Source: Bacteroidales bacterium UBA1189
Lineage (GTDB): Bacteria; Bacteroidota; Bacteroidia; Bacteroidales; Bacteroidaceae
DNA length: 64,000 bases
Assembly: GCA_002309805.1 (NCBI GenBank)
Contig: DBYJ01000055.1
Span: forward strand, 1-64,000
Reading direction: 5' to 3'
Part shown: in pieces, positions 15,490 to 23,083 of the stretch
How the letters are laid out: each line of letters begins with the position of its first letter
Numbering within the stretch: position 1 is the stretch's first letter
The notes under the pieces: model-generated
What the model was told of the DNA's origin: nothing
The model's database searches: none
What the model saw: only the letters and a program-made list of their open reading frames with translations
Position numbers and translations under genes: made by a program

Positions 15490-17769
15490 ATGCGAAGCGA
15501 CCGAATCATCATCCGCGGTGCGCGGGAGAACAACCTCAAGGATATCTCGCTGGAGATACCGAAACACCAGATAACTGTCTTCACGGGTGTCAGCGGCTCG
15601 GGCAAGAGTTCGCTGGTGCTTGACACCATAGCCGCCAAGAGCCGTCGCGAACTGAACGACACCTTTCCAACCTTCGTGCAGCAATATCTCCCCAAGTATG
15701 GTCGTCCGCATGTTGATGCCATTGAGAACCTGCCTATAGCTATTGTCATCGACCAGAAGAAGCCTAGTCAGAATTCGCGTTCAACTGTAGGTACTTATAC
15801 CGATGTCAACGCCTTGCTGCGTCTGCTTTTCTCACGTGTCGGACAGCCTTTTGTGGGCTATGCCGAGTCGTTCAGTTTCAATCATCCCGAGGGCAGCTGT
15901 CCCCGTTGCTCAGGCTTGGGTGAGATTCGCGAGTTGGACATCCACAAGTTGGTTGATTTCGACAAGAGTCTCAATGACGAGGATACTATCCACTACATCG
16001 CCTTCGGAAAGGGCGGATGGCGCTGGATACGCTACGCCCATAGCGGACTCTTCGACCTCGACAAGAAGATACGTGACTACACCCCCGAGGAACTTGACCT
16101 CTTCCTTAACAGCCCGCAGATTCGTCTGAAGAACCCGCCTTCCAACTGGCCCAAAACGGCCAAGTACGAAGGTCTCATCCCTCGCATGTACCGCAGTATT
16201 ATCAATAGTGAAGAGGGGCTGCTCCATGCTGCGGTACTGAATCCTATGCTTCGTATGGGGGTCTGCCCTGATTGTGGCGGTACGAGGCTCAGTCCGAGAG
16301 TGCTTTCGTGTAAGATTGAAGGGAAAAATATTGCCGAAGTCAGCGCCCTCTCCATTACGAAACTTAATGCCTGGATACGCTCTCTTACGTCGCCCTTAGC
16401 CGTTGATCTGAAAGCAGCCATCGGCGCTCGTCTGACAGCGCTGGAGGAAATCGGTCTCGGCTATCTCAGTCTCGACCGTGCAGTCGGTACCCTCTCCGGT
16501 GGCGAGGCACAACGCTGCAAGATAGCCAAGTATATCAACTCCTCCCTTTCCGATGTTCTCTATATCCTCGATGAACCCAGCACGGGGCTCCACAACCACG
16601 ACATCGAATTGATGAAACATTCCGTGCGCCGTTTGCGCGATGCTGGCAATACCGTGCTGCTTGTCGAGCATCATAGGGAGATGATACGCATCGCTGACCA
16701 TATTGTTGACATGGGTCCTGGCCCAGGTGCCGATGGAGGGCAGATTATCTTTGAGGGTGCTTACGATGCGCTGTTGCATAGCCAGACTGCTACGGGTCAG
16801 GTGCTCTGCACGCTGGGCGACTACAAGGCGCAACCTCGCGCAGCCCATCAGTTCTTCCCCCTTGAACACGCCACGCTTCACAACCTCAAGGACGTCTCCG
16901 TCTCCTTCCCGATGGGAGTGCTGGCCGTCGTGGCTGGTGTGGCAGGTTCGGGTAAGAGTTCGCTCATGGAGAGCTTCCGCAACAGCTACCCCACGCCCAA
17001 TGACCTTGTTTATATTAGTCAGAAGAACATCGGCGTCAGCCTCCGCTCCACACCAGCTACCTACCTCGATGTCGCTCCTGACATCCGCAAGCGTTTCGCC
17101 AAGGCCCACCACATGAAGGAACTCTATTTCACCTTCAATGGCAAGGGTGCTTGTCCCGTCTGCGGCGGCAAAGGCGTCATCATCTCCGAGATGGCCTTCA
17201 TGGATAACATTGAGACTGTTTGCGAAGCCTGCGGCGGACTCCGTTACTCCAACGAGGCGTTGCAATACACCATCGAAGGTTCGTTTATCGACCTTGCAGA
17301 TGCTAACAAGGTTTCTTTGAACATCGCCCAGGTTTTCGACCTCTCCGTGCGGCGAGCCAGCGAATTCTTCCGTGGCACTATTATAGAGGAGAAACTGCGC
17401 CCATTGATGGATGTCGGCCTTGGCTACCTGCATCTCAATCAGGCCCTTTCGACTCTCTCTGGTGGAGAGCTACAACGCCTCAAACTCGCCTCTCATCTGA
17501 GTGAGCAGGGCAAGATATTCATTATTGACGAGCCTACCGACGGCCTCCATCTTCGCGATGTCCACCACCTTATTGCCCTCTTTGAGCGGATGGTCGATGC
17601 TGGGAATACACTCTACGTCATCGAACATAACACCGATGTCATCCGTGCCGCCGACTACGTCATCGAACTTGGTCCTGGCGCAGGCGAGAATGGAGGTCGC
17701 ATAATCTTTCAAGGCATACCTGCTGAGATGAAAGCCTGCTCCGCTAGCGTCACAGCGCAGTACCTATAA
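15490..17769 (+). CDS. UvrA2-like excinuclease ABC subunit A paralogue
   Basis: A 759-residue tandem ABC ATPase of the UvrA family. Walker A of the first half is GVSGSGKSS (residues 33-41) and of the second GVAGSGKSS; both signature motifs are LSGGE and both Walker B motifs include ILDEP or IIDEP. Zinc-binding motifs CPRCSGLG, CPDCGG and CPVCGGKG...CEACGG are present. At about 760 residues it is far shorter than UvrA (about 940), and the UvrB-binding domain normally following the first Walker A appears to be missing. This fits UvrA2-type proteins, some linked to DNA-binding drug tolerance, rather than core repair UvrA. An ATG at 15466 is an alternative start; MRSDRIIIRG fits the usual UvrA N-terminus better. 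Confidence 0.82.
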   Translation: MRSDRIIIRGARENNLKDISLEIPKHQITVFTGVSGSGKSSLVLDTIAAKSRRELNDTFPTFVQQYLPKYGRPHVDAIENLPIAIVIDQKKPSQNSRSTVGTYTDVNALLRLLFSRVGQPFVGYAESFSFNHPEGSCPRCSGLGEIRELDIHKLVDFDKSLNDEDTIHYIAFGKGGWRWIRYAHSGLFDLDKKIRDYTPEELDLFLNSPQIRLKNPPSNWPKTAKYEGLIPRMYRSIINSEEGLLHAAVLNPMLRMGVCPDCGGTRLSPRVLSCKIEGKNIAEVSALSITKLNAWIRSLTSPLAVDLKAAIGARLTALEEIGLGYLSLDRAVGTLSGGEAQRCKIAKYINSSLSDVLYILDEPSTGLHNHDIELMKHSVRRLRDAGNTVLLVEHHREMIRIADHIVDMGPGPGADGGQIIFEGAYDALLHSQTATGQVLCTLGDYKAQPRAAHQFFPLEHATLHNLKDVSVSFPMGVLAVVAGVAGSGKSSLMESFRNSYPTPNDLVYISQKNIGVSLRSTPATYLDVAPDIRKRFAKAHHMKELYFTFNGKGACPVCGGKGVIISEMAFMDNIETVCEACGGLRYSNEALQYTIEGSFIDLADANKVSLNIAQVFDLSVRRASEFFRGTIIEEKLRPLMDVGLGYLHLNQALSTLSGGELQRLKLASHLSEQGKIFIIDEPTDGLHLRDVHHLIALFERMVDAGNTLYVIEHNTDVIRAADYVIELGPGAGENGGRIIFQGIPAEMKACSASVTAQYL

Positions 17770-17819
17770 AGGAACTAATTGTCAGAATAAAAACGTAACA
17801 TTAAGATATACTCCAAACA

Positions 17820-19637
17820 ATGAAAAAAACAGTTTTACTACTTTTTGTCTTGGCCTTAACGGGCTCAGCACAGCGTGTAATGGCACAGAATTCAGGACAG
17901 CTCTGGTGGGGCTATTTTACGGATTCCGATGCCAAAAGTCTTTCTTTTGACGGCTACTTGGGATATAGTCAGGCAACAACCTTCGATGCCGCCATTCGCA
18001 TTCCAGCAGGGCACCCTATTGCTGGAAATGGAACAATAAAGTCCGTTCGTTTCTGGTTAGGCGACGACATCTCTTCCATCAACAGCAATTTGACGTTATG
18101 GATTTCCAGCAGTTTGCCCAAAGACATTTCGTCTGCTGCCTACAAACAGACTGTTCCCAAGTCTTCGTTGAAAGGCCGTCTCAACGAAATAGAACTTACC
18201 ACCCCATACAACATAAACAACAAAACGTGCTACATAGGGTACTCTTTCAGCATCAAAAGTAGCTCCTATCCCATCATGGGAGGTGGAGAAGATGAGGAAA
18301 ATGCTTGGTTCTTCCGCGTGACAGGGACTGACTGGATGGACTTCTGTGGCGATGGATACGGGTATGGCAAACTGGCCATGCAAGTTCTTCTTGAAGGGAT
18401 TACTATTAGCAGCAATAGCGTTACTCCCTCCGACTTTGGCACAAATTATGTGTTGATGGGGTCCAGGCTTAACGTACCGGTGAAGATTTCCAACTATGGC
18501 TCGGAAGTGATTAATTCCATAGCCTACACTATCACCACAAACGGTAGCGTTTCGGAAGAACAGACCTGCAAGGTGAACAGCCTGACCTTCAATAATAGTG
18601 AAACGGTCAACATCCCTTTCCCAGCTGACAACGATACCAGGAAATATGCAAAAACGCTGACCATAACCAAGGTTAATGGAGTGGCAAATGAGGCAGAGAG
18701 AAAGTCGTCCGAAGGCTCGTTGATTACCATCTCCGAAAAGCCGGTTTCCACCCCTGTTGTGGAGGAATTCACCGGCACGTGGTGTGGTTGGTGTACGATT
18801 GGCTATGACGGTATGGAGAAGGCTAAGGCGACCTTTGGTGACAAAGCGGTCCTGATAGCCGTACATTCAGGCGATGTCATGGAGATATCGGATTACGCCC
18901 CTATTGCCAGTAGAGCCAGCAGTTACCCCAGTTCCATCATCAATCGTTCCATAGACACATATCCCTCAGAAGGTAATCTGAAATACTATATCAATCAATG
19001 TCTGAACGACATTACGATAGGTGAGATTAACGCCAAAGCCACTTGGGCTAACATAGGCAAGAAATCCATCAAGATTGACACGGAGACAAAGTTTGTCTAT
19101 ACGGATGATAATGGTCAGTATGGCATCGCTTACGTTCTCATCGAGGATGGCCTGACGGGTACGGGCTCCGGATGGGCACAATCCAACTATCTGAGCGGAA
19201 ATGGCAGCTATGCAGCAGATTATCCGTTCTGGTATAGCGCTGGCTCGAAGGTGGCGGGCTTGGAGTTCAACCATGTGGCCGTTGCTGCATGGAGTATTGC
19301 CAATGGTGTCGAGGGCTCTGTCAAATCGGCTATTCAGGCAGGGGAAATCCAAACATTCAGCAAGACGGTTGATATAACCTCCAAGAGCCTTATACAAGAT
19401 ATCTCAAGGCTGAAAGTCGTTGCCCTGCTGATTGATCGTACGACCGGCAATATCGTCAATGCCTCCGAGACCGCCATACGGGAATTTGGCCCCGATGCTA
19501 TTGATGAAATCCCGGCTTCCGCCGTTCAAGAATTGGAGCGTTATACCCTCGATGGTCGTAAGATAGCTGCCCCTCAAACCGGAGTAAATCTCGTCAAGAT
19601 GAGCGATGGAACAGTACGAAAAGTGTTTGTCAGATAG
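17820..19637 (+). CDS. Omp28-type secreted protein with thioredoxin-like motif
   Basis: A 605-residue exported protein with a signal peptide (KKTVLLLFVLALTGSAQRVMA). Residues 1-200 resemble a beta-rich binding domain. In the middle, VVEEFTGTWCGWCTIGYDGMEK (about 313-334) has the CxxC of a thioredoxin-like fold, as in the Omp28 family. The last 35 residues (ERYTLDGRKIAAPQTGVNLV, then DGTVRKVFVR) look like a Prevotella C-terminal sorting or anchoring tail. Its role is unknown; a cell-surface or outer-membrane location is inferred. The following gene begins on the last base of its stop codon. Confidence 0.75.
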   Translation: MKKTVLLLFVLALTGSAQRVMAQNSGQLWWGYFTDSDAKSLSFDGYLGYSQATTFDAAIRIPAGHPIAGNGTIKSVRFWLGDDISSINSNLTLWISSSLPKDISSAAYKQTVPKSSLKGRLNEIELTTPYNINNKTCYIGYSFSIKSSSYPIMGGGEDEENAWFFRVTGTDWMDFCGDGYGYGKLAMQVLLEGITISSNSVTPSDFGTNYVLMGSRLNVPVKISNYGSEVINSIAYTITTNGSVSEEQTCKVNSLTFNNSETVNIPFPADNDTRKYAKTLTITKVNGVANEAERKSSEGSLITISEKPVSTPVVEEFTGTWCGWCTIGYDGMEKAKATFGDKAVLIAVHSGDVMEISDYAPIASRASSYPSSIINRSIDTYPSEGNLKYYINQCLNDITIGEINAKATWANIGKKSIKIDTETKFVYTDDNGQYGIAYVLIEDGLTGTGSGWAQSNYLSGNGSYAADYPFWYSAGSKVAGLEFNHVAVAAWSIANGVEGSVKSAIQAGEIQTFSKTVDITSKSLIQDISRLKVVALLIDRTTGNIVNASETAIREFGPDAIDEIPASAVQELERYTLDGRKIAAPQTGVNLVKMSDGTVRKVFVR

Positions 19638-20053
19638 TGCAATTCAAACATATAAACAGGCATGGCTTCTGGCTCGGAATCGTTGATTTCTTGACCTTCG
19701 GGCTGTTCTTCTTGTGCTACATGCCTTTAGGCGGGTTGCAGGAGGAACTGGATGCTATCTTTGGACGACGGACTCAGCGGTATTGGGTGGCGTATCTTTT
19801 AGGAATACCCACGCTATTCATTTACACGCTTGTCTGGATGGCGCGGATTGCTGAGGAGATAAAGGCAAAAGCCATAGAAATGGGCATTGAAGGCCCCTAT
19901 ACATCGTGGTGGCACATGTTCGGATGGAATGTGTTTGGCCTTCTGCTGATGGGCCCAGCTGTAGCTACGCATCGGTTTTTCGATACGCTCAATAAAATTG
20001 AACGAAAAATGAATGAGCTTGGAGGGGATGTGCAGGAAAGATGCAATCCTTGA
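19637..20053 (+). CDS. Small membrane protein, DUF4234-like
   Basis: A 138-residue protein with three hydrophobic segments (about 10-30, 50-70 and 92-112) and a polar C-terminus. The pattern WLGIVDFLTFGLFFLCYM at the N-terminus and RYWVAYLLGIPTLFIYTLVW resemble DUF4234 membrane proteins. The start is GTG at 19637, which shares its G with the TAG stop of the upstream gene, so the two are translationally coupled. Function unknown. Confidence 0.65.
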   Translation: MQFKHINRHGFWLGIVDFLTFGLFFLCYMPLGGLQEELDAIFGRRTQRYWVAYLLGIPTLFIYTLVWMARIAEEIKAKAIEMGIEGPYTSWWHMFGWNVFGLLLMGPAVATHRFFDTLNKIERKMNELGGDVQERCNP

Positions 20054-20107
20054 ATAATCCATGCAATTCGCAAAAAACAATTGACTATAAGATATCTTCG
20101 TCAACAT

Positions 20108-20138
20108 TTGGACGTTTGAAAGATTCTTTCTATCTTTG
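20108..20138 (+). promoter_or_regulatory. Promoter of the HU-HIG gene
   Basis: TTG at 20108-20110, 20 bases, then TATCTTTG at 20131-20138: a complete Bacteroidetes promoter. Transcription would start near 20145, just before the first palindrome at 20159. Confidence 0.75.
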
Positions 20139-20158
20139 CAGAAATTTCTGAAAAATCG

Positions 20159-20242
20159 CATCGGACACGTCCGATGATTCCATCGCAGGCCTCCATTTCA
20201 TTCATCGCAGGCGTCCGTCGTGTCCATCGGACGCGTCCGATG
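20159..20242 (+). promoter_or_regulatory. Twin palindromes spanning start codons in the HU-HIG leader
   Basis: CATCGGACACGTCCGATG (20159-20176) and CATCGGACGCGTCCGATG (20225-20242) each have perfect 8-base arms and a 2-base centre. They are 66 bases apart, and the last three bases of each are an in-frame ATG. CATCGCAGGC also occurs twice between them (20181-20190 and 20203-20212). They could be operators for the protein itself or RNA stems that hide the start codons. Neither has been tested. Confidence 0.65.
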
Positions 20243-20929
20243 AAAAAAAGAGAAAACATCATTAAACAGATAAAAGCAAAACCAATGAAAGTAAAAGCGC
20301 CCGAAACGCCCCCTGTTGAGAATCCGAAAAGGATTGTAAAATTCCAAGTCAAGAATCGCCACAACCTCCATGGCGGAGACACGGGCTACAATGTCGTTCC
20401 TGTCTCGCCAGGTAAGGCCACCCTCGATTCCCTCGCTACTGACATCGCCCATGCCACAACCATCAAGCGTGCCGACATCGCAGGAGCCGTCACCGCCCTT
20501 ACTCAGTATATGGGCAAGGCCCTTGCGCAGGGTTACGAAGTGGAGCTGAAGGGTCTCGGCCGTTTCCGCCTTGTGCTCACCACCAAGGAGCCCATCAGCG
20601 ACCCTGCCCGTGTCCGCTCGTCCGACGTTCTCGTCAAGCGCATCAGTTTCGAACCCGACTCCGAACTTACTGCCTACTTCAACGACATTCACTTCCATCG
20701 CGACAAGACCTATGCCCCTCCCGTTGGTACCGACGAACAGGAACAGTTGCTGAGTGACTATTTCTATGAGCACGATGCCATTGACAGTAAGACCCTTGCC
20801 TCGCTCCTACATTGTGGCCTCACCACCTCCCGCGCCCGCCTGAAAGTCCTCGTCGCCCGAGGCCGTCTCGCCCCCATCCCCCTCACCCGTACCTGGTACC
20901 GTCCCACCCCCGGCAACTTCGGCCACTAA
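20240..20929 (+). CDS. HU-HIG DNA-binding protein (HU-like plus winged helix)
   Basis: A 229-residue protein. Residues about 40-125 are an HU-like fold: GKATLDSLATDIAHATTIKR, a helix (AVTALTQYMGKALAQG) and the strand pair YEVELKGLGRFRLVL. This matches the HU-HIG group of Bacteroidetes, which fuses HU to extra domains. The C-terminal 60 residues (LLSDYFYEHDAIDSKTLASL, then TTSRARLKVLVARGRLAPI) read as a winged helix-turn-helix. Starts at 20174 (251 aa), 20240 and 20285 are possible; 20240 is chosen because it gives a basic MKKRENIIKQIKAK N-terminus. The gene ends 131 bases before jetA, on the same strand. Confidence 0.75.
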   Translation: MKKRENIIKQIKAKPMKVKAPETPPVENPKRIVKFQVKNRHNLHGGDTGYNVVPVSPGKATLDSLATDIAHATTIKRADIAGAVTALTQYMGKALAQGYEVELKGLGRFRLVLTTKEPISDPARVRSSDVLVKRISFEPDSELTAYFNDIHFHRDKTYAPPVGTDEQEQLLSDYFYEHDAIDSKTLASLLHCGLTTSRARLKVLVARGRLAPIPLTRTWYRPTPGNFGH

Positions 20930-20956
20930 ACTCCCAAGAAAAACGTCCATTCCCTT

Positions 20957-20985
20957 TTGTCTTTCTCGAAAAAACAATATCTTTG
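20957..20985 (+). promoter_or_regulatory. Promoter of the Wadjet operon
   Basis: TTG at 20957-20959, 18 bases, then TATCTTTG at 20978-20985. The spacing is one short of the usual range. The start of transcription would leave a leader of about 70 bases before jetA. Confidence 0.65.
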
Positions 20986-21059
20986 CAGTCAATGTATATT
21001 GTTTCCATGAATAATATCAAAAACTTAATTACATCGCATAGATAATTAATGGTGTTGAA

Positions 21060-22517
21060 ATGTCTAAACAAACTAATATATTAGAGATATTGGAGACGTC
21101 TCCTAGCGTTGCATTGCTACGAGCAAGGAGTCCTAAAAATATATTAGATTTTTTTATTGGTATCTTTGATGATACTACGGCCATCTCACATGAAAACATT
21201 CATAGCCAGTTAGCTGATTTTCTCAATGATCATGGTGTAGAGGTTGATGAAGAAAATGACATTCTTTTTTCTGACACATACGAAGAAAAAGCGGCTAAAT
21301 ACGTCAAGAGGTGGACTGACAACGGTTTCCTTACAAACTACAGGAATGAAGATGGCGAGATTTACTATGAGCTATCATCATATTCAAGTAAAGTTATTGA
21401 TTGGCTCTCTGGATTAAAACGCGAAGAATATATTGGCACGGAATCAAAATTCAAGTCAATTATCATGCAACTGCGAGAACTGGTTGAATATACTAGCGAG
21501 GACAGAGAAAAGCGCCTACAGATTCTTGAAGACAAAAAGCTGGAGATAGAGCAGCAGATACAGCGTCTACAAATGGGCGATGACGTTAAGATATTTGAAG
21601 AATATGAGATAGTGCCTCGATTCCAGCAAGTAAACAAATTGGCAAAAGAATTGTTGTCTGATTTTAAGGATGTTGATGATAACTTCAAAAATATCATTAA
21701 AGATATCTATCAGAAACAGATTGACCCGACTTTGAATAAAGGTGGTATTCTGCAATATACCTTTGACGCACTAGATGAATTGAAATCAAGTTCACAGGGA
21801 AAAAGTTTCTATGCCTTTTGGGATTTCCTCCTGTCACGAGATATGCAGAACGAACTGGAACAGCTGATATATAGTTTATTTAGTACACTTCAGGAGAGGA
21901 ATATTGCGAGCGATGACCATTTCCTGCAGAATATGGTTTCTCACCTCTATGAGTCAGGGCGCAAAGTGTATCAGACCAATGATAAGATGGCGGACAAACT
22001 TAGTCACATTATACGTGAGAATGATGCCGCCAAGTCTGATGCTGCCAAACGCATCGTTCAGGAAATCAAAAATGCACTTATAGAGATTTCAAAGGCCAAA
22101 GGTAAGCCAGATATATCACTAACCGTCGAAGATGGACTGGATATCAATATTCCATTTGAAAGAAAAATAACTTTTGAGCAAAACGAGAGTAAAGAATATA
22201 ACCAGCAGCCAGAAAACAATGTGTTAGATTTTGACAGCTTAAATGAGATTGGCAAAGTTTTTAATAATGTAGTAATAGACCGAAAAAACATTGAGCAGAA
22301 TTTGAGAGATTTATTGAAAAAAAAGGGACAAACAACCATAGCGGAAGTAATTAGCTTACATCCATTGAAACAAGGACTTCCTGAACTTTTTGCTTATTTC
22401 AGCGTTCTAAATCACTTCCCGCATAAGACAATCAATGAAGGCAAGCAAGAGGCAATCATTTTTGACGAGAACCAAAAGAAGCGAATAATAATCCCCGAAA
22501 TTATTGTGTCACTATGA
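21060..22517 (+). CDS. jetA: Wadjet protein JetA (DUF3375)
   Basis: A 485-residue protein matching JetA, the MukF/kleisin-like subunit of Wadjet. The N-terminal part (SPSVALLRARSPKNILDFFI) has the family's winged-helix start, and a coiled-coil segment follows at about 140-180 (REKRLQILEDKKLEIEQQIQ). In Wadjet type I, JetA links JetB and the JetC ATPase dimer into a ring. Its stop overlaps the jetB start as ATGA, the usual jetABCD order. Codon use and base composition are AT-richer than in the flanking biosynthetic genes, which suggests horizontal arrival. Confidence 0.88.
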   Translation: MSKQTNILEILETSPSVALLRARSPKNILDFFIGIFDDTTAISHENIHSQLADFLNDHGVEVDEENDILFSDTYEEKAAKYVKRWTDNGFLTNYRNEDGEIYYELSSYSSKVIDWLSGLKREEYIGTESKFKSIIMQLRELVEYTSEDREKRLQILEDKKLEIEQQIQRLQMGDDVKIFEEYEIVPRFQQVNKLAKELLSDFKDVDDNFKNIIKDIYQKQIDPTLNKGGILQYTFDALDELKSSSQGKSFYAFWDFLLSRDMQNELEQLIYSLFSTLQERNIASDDHFLQNMVSHLYESGRKVYQTNDKMADKLSHIIRENDAAKSDAAKRIVQEIKNALIEISKAKGKPDISLTVEDGLDINIPFERKITFEQNESKEYNQQPENNVLDFDSLNEIGKVFNNVVIDRKNIEQNLRDLLKKKGQTTIAEVISLHPLKQGLPELFAYFSVLNHFPHKTINEGKQEAIIFDENQKKRIIIPEIIVSL

Positions 22518-23083
22518 ACGAGATAAAACCTTATTCTAAAGCAATTGTCTATCTGTTAAGAAAGACAGTAGAGAAAACCTCTCCTGTATGGAACGACGTA
22601 ATTCTATATCAAAGTGAAATACAGGAATACCTATCCGTGATAGGGTTGGAGCTTATAGTAAAAAAAGACGAAGGTTTTGCTTTCGTTAAGCAGGTGGTAA
22701 CTGATGATGATACCACCCTAAATCTTGTAACGCGGAGGCAGTTGGGATTTGAAGTATCAATAGTGGTAATAGTGCTTAGACAATTACTTGAAGACTACGA
22801 CAGCAATCCTACAGAAGCACAATCTTTTGACCGGATAATAACAACAAATGATATTAAAGATGAAGTGCGACTATTTCTGCCGGAAAGTTATAACAAGGTG
22901 AAGTTGGAGAAAGATTTGGACACCTATATTCAACGAGTTGCCGAACTTGGGTATCTAAAAGAAGTAAAGCGAAACGGTGATGATGTGCGGTATAAGATAC
23001 ATCGCATTATCAAAGAAAAGGTGACGATAGAAGATTTGGATTTGTTTAAGAAAAAACTAGATGAGTATGCTGGCACAATATGA
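22514..23083 (+). CDS. jetB: Wadjet protein JetB (DUF4194)
   Basis: A 189-residue protein matching JetB, the MukE-like kleisin-binding subunit. It contains winged-helix-like segments (RRQLGFEVSIVVIVLRQLLE; VAELGYLKEVKRNGDDVRY) typical of KITE proteins. It overlaps jetA by 4 bases and jetC by 23, so the subunits are translationally coupled. Confidence 0.87.
   Translation: MNEIKPYSKAIVYLLRKTVEKTSPVWNDVILYQSEIQEYLSVIGLELIVKKDEGFAFVKQVVTDDDTTLNLVTRRQLGFEVSIVVIVLRQLLEDYDSNPTEAQSFDRIITTNDIKDEVRLFLPESYNKVKLEKDLDTYIQRVAELGYLKEVKRNGDDVRYKIHRIIKEKVTIEDLDLFKKKLDEYAGTI

Noticed and set aside
20159..20242. Attachment sites (att) of an integrated element carrying Wadjet
   Set aside because: Both palindromes lie on the same side of the jet genes and no third copy is seen at the right border near 27600-27790; no integrase is present.
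21007..21045. 12-codon ORF (MNNIKNLITSHR) in the jetA leader
   Set aside because: It begins with ATG downstream of the promoter, but is AT-rich, has no amino-acid bias and no linked hairpin, so chance is enough to explain it.
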